DNA from: Chiridota heheva
Lineage: Eukaryota > Echinodermata > Holothuroidea > Apodida > Chiridotidae
Assembly: GCA_020152595.1 (NCBI GenBank)
Contig: JAIGNY010002242.1
Span: forward strand, 703,501-767,500
Direction of reading: 5' to 3'
Length of the DNA: 64,000 nt
Of this stretch, positions 33,763 to 44,644 are shown in pieces. Positions within the stretch are counted from its first letter, which is position 1. Each line of letters begins with the position of its first letter. The position numbers were made by a program, and so were the translations under genes. The notes beneath the pieces are model-generated. The model did no database searches. It was not told the origin of the DNA and saw nothing but the letters and a program-made list of their open reading frames with translations.

Positions 33763-34245
33763 CTAGGTAGAGGAAAGTTTGATAGTGCAACTGACTCTCT
33801 TTGCTCCCTTTACTGGTTACCAACAAAGTCCTGAATAACACATAGAATTGCAACATACGTCTACAAATGTCTTCATGATCTGGCTCCTTCATATTTTAAA
33901 AAATGTATCATTATACGTACAGGTCGAACAGGTTTACGCTCTTCTTCTAACATTCCTCTCACAAAACGCAGAACATTCAAAGACAGATCGTTTGCTGTAG
34001 CTTCCCCTGTCACATGGAATAGTTTGCCATCTTCTCTTCGTTGCATCAATAACTACGACAATTTCAAACGGGAACTAAAAGCTTTTTTGTTCACCCAGGC
34101 TTTTTTTATAATTGTTTGTGTTTATCTTTAACCTATGAACTTTATCAACTTTATAAACAGTTTTATTTATTTTCTGTACGCTGAATGTGCATTGTATAGA
34201 TATTGAGCGCTATATAAATACATAAACATAAACATAAACCAAGTT
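33763..34245 (+). pseudogene. 3' end of an L2/CR1-like LINE
   Basis: The reading gives 'YWLPTKS', 'RIATYVYKCLHDLAPSYFKK' (33846-33905), 'RTGLRSSSNIPLTKRRTFKD' (33927-33986) and 'FAVASPVTWNSLPSSLR' (33991-34041), then 'NFKRELKAFLF'. This is the C-terminal region of L2-type LINE polymerases. The non-coding tail ends GCGCTATATAAATACATAAA and ATAAAC repeats (34217-34239). It is 5'-truncated, with one stop near 33833. The flanking ACCAA on both sides (near 33754-33758 and 34238-34242) is a possible short target duplication. Confidence 0.72.
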
Positions 34246-34935
34246 GAACAATTTCATCAACTCCTCAACATTATCACCATACAAAGCCGTATTTTAAGCT
34301 ACCAAAAAGTATAAATCTTGAATTAAATAGACTTGTAAATCTCTTTTTGCAACTTTGTTAAGACATTCGTTAGAATTATGCATTTGTTTTGACAAACGAA
34401 TAACAATGACGGCAAACTGAATATTGATTACATTGAATGTCATGAACGACTTGCGATGAAAGACGAAAGATCGTGAGATTTATTTTGAAGAGGTCAAAAA
34501 ACAAACACTTCCAATTTACACTTTATTTCGATGATGGTAAATAACCGTGGGGTGGAAGATTATTTGTATAACATATTTAAAGAAAAGTTCATTCTCTTAT
34601 TGTGTCATTAAATATAGTCGGCGACAAAAAGCCAAATAATAAAAGTACTCTATTCTTCTTTCGGATGATCTTTTAGGTCAGTAAAATGTCGAGATGTTTT
34701 CCATACGAACTTTCCTTATAACCATCGTTTATAGGATGTATCTATTTTCAAGCACTATACTTTTGACCACTTAGAAATAAGTAATGTTTACCATTTTCGA
34801 AGTATTGTACTTTTAAATATTATCTGGAAGTTGTTCATCTCTTTATGGATATACAGTAGATTCAATTTGTACATGCAGTGTGTTCGAAATAACTTACAAA
34901 CTAATGATTTTCAATAAATATAAAGCGAATTATTT

Positions 34936-35594
34936 CATTATCATTTACAATATGTCCGAACATAATTACAAACCAAACGATTTTCAATGACTGTTGTGTC
35001 AGGTTTGTCTTGACCAAGGTTAACAATTTCTTCAACTCCTGAACTTCATGGGCATCACAAGCTGCAAAATTGAAGCTACCAAAAGATTAATCTTCTATTG
35101 AATAGATTGGACAGTATGTCCTAGAGGAATTACAATCAAATGATTATCGACAAATATCAGATTGAGCGCCTGTCAGTGGATTTTGATCAGTATCATCAAC
35201 TTTCTCAGCGAAATTTAATCTACCACGTACATAGACCACCCGTGAAATAGATTGACAATGGCGGGAGAGAAGCTGGGAGGCTTGATGCAACGCCGCAGAA
35301 GTCGCTCAGCAATCATCGATACGCGGCCATGGTTGAGATTAAAAGACTGAAAATTAATGTCATTAATCACTTTGGTTGACAATATGAATTAATTTGTGGA
35401 ATACTGCATTTGGAAAATATCATAAACAAATCTATAATATAGATAATACATTTTAAAGTCATTTCCATACTTAAATCAAGCTTCTTTCTAAAGATATGAT
35501 TACTTGACCTTTACGTCGCCGTACCAGATGTGTTTACAATCTCATATAGTCCCCAAAAGAGGCAAGGAACTTCCGATCGGTTACCTCGGATCTA
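34936..35594. other. No recognisable gene
   Basis: Nothing beyond continuing weak similarity to the repeat units before it (a second copy of ACAAACCAAACGATTTTCAATG near 34970-34992). Confidence 0.5.
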
Positions 35595-36345
35595 ATATGC
35601 TTTCTTTTTACAATTATTTCATTGATGAGAAATAAATTTAGTTAACGGAATTATTTTGCCATATGTTCTTCTTCATTGTGTGTACCTGTGGATATCAAAT
35701 AACCCATTTACAAGCGCTAAAATAATAACCAATCGAATTACGTAGAGATGAATCTAAAAACGATTTTATCTATATCAACGAACGTCATCGCTTTAATATC
35801 AAGTTGATTGAATTAATCAATATAATTTCACTTCAATTGGAAAAAAAAGATATGTGACAAGCGAGGAATTTATTCCTGGGAATTCCAAAACTTGCTCCAA
35901 ACGTCACTGTAGGCTATGAGTAATAATTATCATTCAACTTCTCCACGTTCAAATTCACACGAAAATGACGTTTAATTTGATGTTATTTAAAAATTGTTTA
36001 TATTCGGTTTAAAAGTTTCAAAACTATTTCCAACACCTTTTAAGGGTTAATCATTAGAGAGAGACAGAAAGTGAATTAAGTTGGAAATATGATTGGTGTA
36101 TCGATCGTTCATACTTATCGGAATTTCATACGATTATTTTTTAATTTATTTCATCGATAAGAAATCAATTGTATTTTAAATCTTTTCCCCCCTCATCTTC
36201 TTTCTCAACGAGCTGTGGATGTCAGCTAACCCATGTATACAACGTTAGAATACTAAATCATCATATCATCTAAAGAGCCTGTAAAGAGCATCAATGTTTA
36301 TATTGAAATATCAATGAACCAGTTAGTACTAAGTTGATTGAGGTT
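35595..36345. repeat. Two diverged direct repeats about 520 bp apart
   Basis: 35600-35830 and 36120-36345 share, in order, TTTATTTCATYGATRAGAAAT, a TTCTTCTTT-like stretch, CTGTGGATRTCA, TAACCCATKTA, ATCWAAA and AAGTTGATTGA. Divergence is high, so an old duplication is likely. No coding signal. Confidence 0.55.
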
Positions 36346-39300
36346 ATAGGGAACTTACGTGCACTTCCCTATATTTGCCACCCAACCAACTTTTGCGCTA
36401 GAAATAGGCCATTCATTGACAAATCCAAAAGCAAATATTAGAGACTAAATTTTCGAATCGTGAGATGCATTTCTACTCGAGATATACGGTACATGATCCA
36501 CGATTTTACAATTTTCAGAAGCACGATCCTAAATTTGGCGAAGAATGATCCCATATTTTCCCACTTTCTTAACTGCAAATATCAAAACGCGAGAAAAGAG
36601 TCATTACAAAAGTTGAAAAGGGTGACATTTCCCCTGTCCCGTAAAGCTACCCTACGTTTTTATAACAAGTTATTTTAAAAGCTTACAAGAAATTCATATA
36701 TATTGTTTTACAAAATTACTTACTACAAATGAAAAACAAATATACTCAGTTTTCCAATGCATATTTATTCTGATTGATCTTTTTCACAGTGCAGATTGGC
36801 AGATGCAAATGTTTTGGCGCGGAAAGCAGTATAATGATTTGTAAGTAGATACGTATAATGGATTGCTCTGAATTATATTTCGTAGTCTGCTTGGGCTGAT
36901 AGAACCTAACTATATCTCCTGAACACGTTTTGATCTTAGAAATAAAGGCTTGTCTATCTTGGTTACGGAAGGATTTGAAATATGTCAATGTATGCATGCA
37001 CATGAAGCAACTTTGGAATGATGCCTTCAGCTACCACACTATTCATTATAATGGTAGCGTGCTACAATGTCGCGTGATGTTAGGAAGCAGCTGGAACTAT
37101 GCAAGTTTGAGATAGGTATTGTCATATGCTACCATTCGTCTTTGATCTCGTCAACAATGATGACGACTTTCCGGGAATGACATAAGAACAACGCACATGG
37201 ACCAATCTAATCAATACTTGTCTATTAGAAATGCAAAACGGCGGCACTATGAATTGACGGAACAGCAACGTTCTGCAAGATAAAGGGGAAATTAAAAACA
37301 TGTTTTATCTTAAGAGAGGTCGAGAGCTTTTTGCATAATTAGAGTTCCAGTTGCTTATAACAAGTGGTTTTGCCTTTCCTCGCAAAAAGCCTTTAAGACA
37401 TGCTTAGTATAGTTTTTTTTTTATATACAAAACGCCGAAGATTGAAGATGCTAAAAAATGTGCGATTGACTAATTAAGTTTCAAGAGTAATACATGATAT
37501 GGATAATTAAAAAGGCCAAGTATATCAGCTGTCATCATTTATGCAATTTACAAATATGCTTTATCAAGGAAGCATTCCACCGAAAATGAGGATCTATTTT
37601 TATTGGAATTTTTAAAATAATTCAATGCTTGTCTTGTGTTGGCTATATGTACACAAACAATCATACAGGCTCTCTTGAATTGAGTCTTACTAGTGTCGTT
37701 AGGCAAGTGTAACATTAGGGTATGATTTTCAAAGGGGTTTATCATTACACTAACGTTACAGTCCAATATACTCATAGTCATACGTTACTACAGTATTATC
37801 CACAGGCTACTCGGCATAGGATACTTTATCGGATAAAAATAACAAGCTATAGGTTTAACGTAGGCCCAACTCGGCGAGTGAACAAACTTTCATTGAGATT
37901 AAATCCATGAGAAAACGGATCGCGAGATTTGATTAGATGTGGACGAAATGCCCACAAATGATTTTAAAAAGATTGAGATAAATATAGAAATTGAAATACG
38001 AATACCTGGATGATATAACATACAATATGTATCAAGCGGCCATATTTTATTTATGCAGATAAGGTATATTTCCCATTCCAAGTCTTCAATAAACTTTTTC
38101 ACTTTTGCTCTAGGGATTAAAAAAAAAATGATATTAAAATAAATCAATTTACCAATTTTATGACAATTTGTTGAGGTTTGGACCTTTATTAGGGCTAGAT
38201 TTACTAGCGTATGAAATTGAAAGAAAAGTATGAAAACCGCACGAAAGTTCTTTTCTTCAGGAGATGAATCCCACTGAATCACAAAACATCATTCTAAAAA
38301 TGAAAACTTAAGACACATTTATCTTTTCCAGGAAGATAGGCAAACATGTAAGAGATGTGAAGGAAAGAAGAAGCTTCGCCGTTAGTGACAATAAATGGAT
38401 AAATTTGCGGCGCATGATCTTCTTATGCTTCATTTCATAATGTGATCATTGCTGTAGAAAGCGTAACTGATGAGTGCCCTAAAGTTTATGTTCGTAATAA
38501 CCCTTTTCTTGGGTTCTTTTCTACTGCACTCCTACCTCTCAGCTTTCAAACGAAGATATTTCAAATATTCCAAACGAACTGGAAATACTTTAACCTAAGG
38601 ATGGGGTACGTATTAAACACGATCAAATTTACACCCCTAATTTCCAACCATGTACTGTTGTTCCATTTTCTTTTTCTTTGTACATATCCTTGCAAGGCAA
38701 CGTCCTATAGAAAGAATCTAAAATCTTAGGCTTTCCACATAATATCCATACATAATGAATTCTGAATTATTGTGTAAGCCTTAAAGATAGAATATGAATC
38801 AATATTCAACGTCACTTTGAAACTATTTCACTGTAAAAAATTGCTTAAATAAAAATGGAGATACTCATTTACGTCACTGATTTAGTAAATGCAGAATATT
38901 CCATTAAATTGAAAATTATGTTCATCTGAGAAAAAAAAATGGATCTAAAAATGTCACAAACGTGCCAAAAATACACTTTCGTTGTGTATATAAAGTCGAA
39001 ACTTTAGATGTCAAATTAAATATCCATTAGGCAGTAGACCGTGACATATATAGATTAAGTGTTACAATAATCTCTTATGCGTGCAGTGAACATGTTTAAA
39101 CAAATGAGCCTCAAGTAGCATAATTAACTTGTATTTTCACAGCCGGTTTACAACTTTACCGGATTGATATGAAATTAAAGAATAAAAACGTTATTTATGG
39201 ATGATATTAAACAGAAAATATATTTGTCCCTTATGGATTGTTCTTATCGAAAATGCTCAATAGAACACAGCGAAATCAAAATGAAGTTTATCCATGATTT

Positions 39301-40610
39301 AGATGTTTCACTTTGGATAAGAATTTGCTCAATTGGAAGTCTCAGCTTTCTTACAGCGAACACAAATATTTACACTGTTGACTTTAATTGAAATTCATAT
39401 ACTTCTAAAGGATAAGTTCAGTAGTCCTTATGGATCTTTATTTTAAAGGGATGGAAAAGGAGCTAAGTGGTAAAAAAAACATTTTAAAGATCTTATTCTG
39501 TTAAGGAGAAGATTAAGTTATATGCTTTGTTTGTTTTATGTATGAATTAGTGTTTGTGACTTAAACTACTTAATTTATCAGTAGAGTAATAGTCTAGACA
39601 AACAAATGTGATTTACCATTTTAGGGCAGAAAGTTTGGAAAAGTAATTTCTCGTTGATAGCATTGATATAAGTGCACTGGTATTGTCGTGGCACTGCTAT
39701 TTCTGTAATTTGGTTACAGATCATGGACTCAAAAATATCAAATATATATTAACAGAGCAAATGTTGTTTGTGGTGAGGGGAATGAAGTATTCCTCAACAC
39801 TGATGCTTTGAAAATCTTACAGATTACCGAGCCAACAAATTGAATACATTAAGGCACTTTAGGAAAGACAGCATTACACGTGGAGCCGAGGAAATTCAAA
39901 ATGATAAGATTTGTTCAAAAGAAGAAATCGGTTATCCGAATGATTGTTATTAGTGCTTATCAATTACCATTTCTCATTAATATAAGTATATCTTATTTCT
40001 TTCAGCTACCTAAGATGGTAACTGGATGATTTTGGAAGAAATGAAAACTACGGCATGAATTTTTATTTTCATTCTCTTCACATTTCATTTTTGACATTAC
40101 TCTTCTGGATAATGTATTTAGAATGATATAAATGTATGACTTGTAATTAATTGAAACTGGCAGTGCACTTTATCTCTTATTAGTTAATCATATCAAATTT
40201 TACAAGGCTCCGTTTTTGAATGATAAATGACAAATGATAACAGTAACTGTAATAAATGTTTTGAGTCATGTATAAAGTTTTAAATGAAACTGATTACTTA
40301 CAACATGTATTCAAGTACTACTTGTTTAAGGAATAAAAATTGTGGAACAAAGGACACCAAAAAAAGGCACTAAAATATCCTTTGACATTTTTATTTGAAA
40401 AACATTAAATCTAAGATAAAAGTTTGCAGAAAAAACCACTTGTTGTAAGAGATATTACACTTGAGGATTGAAGAACTTAAAGACAAAATGGTTTGTCAAA
40501 TTTATTCAATCAACCATAGCAAGGAATGCAGTTAGGGATTTATTCATTGCTTTGTGTTGGCGTAATATTCAAATAACGTTAGTAAAATGTAATAAATATT
40601 TATACAATTA
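36346..40610. other. About 4.3 kb with no recognisable gene
   Basis: AT-rich sequence with only short motif-free open frames (for example 36460-36678 plus, 37899-38282 minus, 38442-38729 plus). No tRNA, LINE or clear repeat block was seen. It may be plain intergenic or intronic DNA. Confidence 0.5.
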
Positions 40611-40658
40611 ACATCGATCGATCCATCGAGAGAGATCGAGAGAGAGATCGAGAGAGGG

Positions 40659-40701
<43 letters not shown>

Positions 40702-40841
40702 GAGACCGATCGATCGAGATCGAGATCGATCGATCGAGATCAAGATCGATCGATCGAGATCGAGAGCAGAGATCGAGAGAGAGAGAGACCGAGAGAGAGA
40801 GACCGAGAAAAAGAAATCGAGAGAGATCAAGAGAGAGATCA

Positions 40842-40888
<47 letters not shown>

Positions 40889-40895
40889 TCGAGAG
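40611..40895. repeat. (GA)n and GATCGA-rich simple repeat
   Basis: A mixed GAGA and ATCGATCGAGATCGAGA satellite. Long Ser/Leu- or Arg/Ser-rich frames on the minus strand come only from the repeat. Confidence 0.95.
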
Positions 40896-41485
40896 AGAAA
40901 GATGTGGACCCAAAACACATGTTGCTGCAGGCCGCGTATTAATGCCCTCATCACCAAGGAAAATAATTCAAAATAAAATACAAAATTACAAAATTTTCAA
41001 GACCCTGTCTCTTCGTCATCGTAATAAGAAATGATGTATATTGTGACTAGAAACCACCTTACAAATTCACGGATCATTGGTTTGAAAGTTGACTTACAAA
41101 GAAATAACGACCTCGTTGCCTTGTGTTTGCACACAAGGCAACGTGATTTCCTACAGGGGTATTACCTACAAGACAGGGGTTGTTTTTTTCCACGGGGCAA
41201 TTTACTGCGAACTAAAATGTTTTTTAGAGAAGGGGGCTGTCTGAGGGCTGAAACCGGGAGAACAGCGAAAGTTTCACCTAGGGGGTCAATGGTTCTAGAA
41301 ATTGACCATAAAACTTTAAAGTGTTTGAAAAGGTCGTTAGAATTTGGAAAGAAAGTGGTGACAAAGGTAATACGCTTGTTTGTTATCAGTTTTGCGAATA
41401 TTTTTGTGAATAAAATTGAGGAATAGCATCTTTGTAGAGGCCAAGTGGTACTACCCCCTCGAATTGTTCCGAAAGGCATCCATCA

Positions 41486-41512
41486 ACTCTCTCTCTCTCT
41501 CTCTCTCTCTCT
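41486..41512. repeat. (CT)n microsatellite
   Basis: A run of about 12 CT dinucleotides. Confidence 0.95.
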
Positions 41513-42650
41513 TCCTTTAACATGATCAAAACGACTGCAGAACGTCTATTATCTCAGGTATTTTACAGGTTCCTTAAAACATACTTCTCTGGGACTGTTG
41601 TGACTGAAATAAAGTCCATGAAATGAAAATGTGTCCCAAATTACATAAAAATAATTTAATTATTAAACGAAACTTCAAATGAAATTTAAGTTGCAGTTTG
41701 ATTATAATTCTACCGACGTATTTGTATATACAAGGGATTACGTATACAGAGGTGAATTTGCAGCTGATCTGTTACTATAGGCTACCTGCCGTATTACCAT
41801 TATTCTATTATATTCAGAATAATCTAATTTCAACATTGCTTTTCAAGAACGTTCTCGAAGTTAAATTTGAAATGCACATAACTGAGACATGTCAAATAAT
41901 GTTATTATGTTGGACATTCCTGCAACTTCTGCAATGTCTGGTCCAAATATCAACTCTCTGTCAAAACAAAGATGCTTCCAGACTTAAAAATAGCATAGAA
42001 TGTAAGTACAGGTGTCTTTACTCCTACTCACTTTGTTGAAAGAGATGTTTTTGAATAATTGAATTTCCATGTTTTGTTTGTGTTAAATATTCTCTTGAAT
42101 ATAAAATAAAAATGACTCTTGTGATCTACACCTAAAGTGTGTTCAGTAAGTTAAGTGTTTCGAAGATCAGTGTGCATAAATTGCAGATACAGAAGCTTTT
42201 ACCTCCTCAAAGACAAACCCGCATATGGGGTCATATATTTATGTCATTATAACATTCGTATTTAATGTATATCTATAAACCTTAGTGGTTCGTGCCCTAT
42301 AGCTTAAACACACAGCTCGTAAATTTGAACTTGATTATTGTATCACATATTTTTTATCACATAATTTGGTTATTGTTTCTCATATTTTGATACGATTTAA
42401 CCTGTCAACCATGGTAGAGCAAACCCATCGTTACGGGTATGATACCGTGTGTAGGAGTTGCTTATTCATGTTGTATAATTTACTGCGGTAATGCAGAGAA
42501 CAGAGCAGATACCGGCTGGGTTTGCTAACTTCGGCCGTGGCACGAGGGCATGCCATGGTACACAACATGATAATACATTAAAATTGTTATGAAAATTTAA
42601 GAATATTATATCAGTCTATCGATTGTATGAAAAAGTAGCCTAAATAGTTA

Positions 42651-42953
42651 TCAAACTCCTGATAAGAATTGGTCAAATAATTCGACCATGCACATGACGA
42701 CAATCATTAAACAAAGGATTGCCAAAAGGTGGAAAATGAGAAACCCCTTCACGCTCTTGTTATTTTGTCTAAACATTTTCCAATTGAAATCAAATTGGGA
42801 AAGTAAATACGAACTCCATGAAATATAGAACAAAGTCACGGCATGCAATACGCCTCTGGTTTTGACATTAATCTGTTCATTATCAACATTGCACAACCTG
42901 TTCATCACACATTCGAGGAAAATAATATTTACAATAGTCTTGCCAGAGATCAA
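42651..42953 (-). CDS. Unrecognised 100-codon open frame in the duplicated segment
   Basis: I do not recognise this family. It has a hydrophobic segment (GFLIFHLLAILCLMIVVMCM) and a 'FYISWSSYLLSQFDFNW' stretch. The equivalent DNA in copy B (about 54350-54560) still reads a similar string with one stop (SWSSYLLSQFNFNW, CMVELFDQFLSGV). Similarity at the protein level follows from DNA similarity and does not prove coding. It could be an exon of a membrane protein or a chance frame. Confidence 0.18.
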   Translation of the reverse strand: MISGKTIVNIIFLECVMNRLCNVDNEQINVKTRGVLHAVTLFYISWSSYLLSQFDFNWKMFRQNNKSVKGFLIFHLLAILCLMIVVMCMVELFDQFLSGV

Positions 42954-43753
42954 TTATAAATTAACTTTTCTTTCCAGCATAGACTCGTAGTGCGAACATG
43001 CAAATTCTCGATAATATGTTCCATTTATGAATTAAGTATCAATGGCCCGGGCTTACATGACTGTACGTAGTATTTATGCAAAATACTGTGTGCCAGAGAC
43101 TTGAAATTACTGGAAGTCTATTCTACCTAGCACCACCTTCATGTTTTTTTTTTGCAACTATTGAAGCAATTGCGTATGCAAATTTCTTTATCATTGTTAA
43201 TGAATCATAAAATATAATAATATCAACGGCCATACATCTGTACATATTTCTATCTATAGCCCATCAAAAAATAGGCAACTATTAAACCAGTCTTGTCTTT
43301 GAAACTTATTAGCCTCTTTAACCTGTTAACAATAACAGCTTGGAAATAGTTATCTAGACTTAATATCCATATCATTTTTCCCGGTTTTCAACGGATTGCC
43401 ATAGGCCCTTTGCATAACTGCGTTTGGCTTGATAAAATTTGATTGTTTTGTTAGATCAAATTTGTTTTTTTTAGTTTAATTAAATTTGTTTCACGTGAAG
43501 TTACACCGTGCAATTGCAGATCTCATCAAAATCTTTTAGATTGAAGATCATGTTGAATATTCTTTTTAGACGTTACTTTTTTTTATAATACACTGCCCCC
43601 TTCTTTTAAACTGAACACTCACAGTATAATTAACCTGCGCTTCTTATAAAATAATTTTCTCGAAATTGTCAAGAAATATTAAAGTATGAAATTCTTATCA
43701 CCTCTTCATGTTCTCTCATACATGTCATGAGTCATTTTAAAGTTATGAACTTA

Positions 43754-43986
43754 CATTCTCACTATCATTCACCCGAGTTCAAGTTGTTGTGAGTTTTTAC
43801 GGCACAATAATTTCTGATAAGCCCTTTTAGAATGAATCTAACAATCTCAGTATCATTTACCTGAGTTGAAGTTCTATAGGGATTTCTTACTCCCGAACAG
43901 GACGAAATTTATGCCACATAACACACGGGAACTTGTTTCTGATACGATTTTATTAGTATAACAATCTCAGTATCATTTACCTGAGT
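43754..43986. repeat. Tandem repeats containing splice-donor-like sites
   Basis: The 26-mer starting ACAATCTCAGTATCATTTAC and ending CTGAGT is identical at 43841-43866 and 43961-43986 (120 bp apart). A diverged version is at 43754-43779. On the minus strand each reads ACTCAG/GTAAATGATA, which resembles a splice donor. The same array occurs in copy B (about 55660-55875). Confidence 0.6.
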
Positions 43987-44211
43987 AAGCCTAGTTTCTT
44001 GGGAAGCATTTTATTTCGGAAACCACCTTGAGGTTCAATTTTATGGCAGCCTGCTTTGAACTCAATTCGCAGTTCGTCCTTGGTAAAATATATGCAAATT
44101 ATTATCGCATCTTCAATATGTTCTGAAAATGAACCATGATTTATCACTGTGAGCCTCAGATACTTATTCATGTATATGTTTACTTCGGCGCTCTCAACGG
44201 CCGACTTTAAA
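43981..44211 (-). other. Possible isolated exon (231 nt), unrecognised
   Basis: A minus-strand open stretch lies between an acceptor-like TTTTAACAG (ends 44212) and a donor-like CAG/GTAAAT (43981/43980). It is exactly 231 nt (phase 2 to phase 2), reading ...LRLTVINHGSFSEHIEDAII..., soluble and protein-like. The corresponding part of copy B has an 8-bp insertion that brings a stop, plus a 1-bp insertion. I know no family for it. It could be a real exon of an unannotated gene or a coincidence. Confidence 0.22.
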
Positions 44212-44644
44212 CTGTTAAAACGATGATGCAATGTGAGCCAATTAACAACTTAAAAAAAATTCCCTTCAGGAAAAATGTCTTTCTACAGGAAAAACCTCAA
44301 CTACGTCCCCTATGGGATCTAGGCACAGACACACCTGTGCCCCTGTTATTGATCCATGTCATTCTACAATATTGGTAACAGATTTTAAAACTTTGTGATT
44401 TTTCGCGTAAAGAAACTCTTCCATTCATCTATATGCATTCTAAATTTTGAATCATATTTTGTATTTATGCAAAATAAGATATATCATTAAGTAACAGATA
44501 AATTAGACTGTTACGTATGTATGACTTAAAAAGACGAAAATAGTTTGTTCCTTGCATAGTAAAGAATCAAATCGAGAAATGTCGGTTATGCAAGACCAGA
44601 AGTAACAATAGCTTGTTATCTTGTAAATATTGTGTTGGCGTAAC

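Larger units (their letters stand above)
32575..34935. repeat. Three diverged ~0.58-kb direct repeats interrupted by a LINE tail
   Basis: Units lie at about 32575-33155, 33156-33762 and 34355-34935. Units 2 and 3 are the closest: shared words include TTTACACTTTATTTCGATGA, AATAACCGTGG, AAAGTTCATT, TTATTGTGTCATTAAATATA, ATATACAGTAGATTCAATTT and CATGCAGTGTGT. Unit 1 is more diverged but keeps GCAACATTG, AATATCGATGATGCTTAGTA, TTGGCTTATTGT and CATGCAGTGTGTCTGAAAT. A LINE 3' end sits between units 2 and 3. No gene is evident; the frame at 33433-33708 is not kept in unit 3. Confidence 0.75.

Noticed and set aside
40544-40957. Ser/Leu/Arg-rich 137- and 106-codon frames
   Set aside because: They come from the GA/GATC simple repeat.
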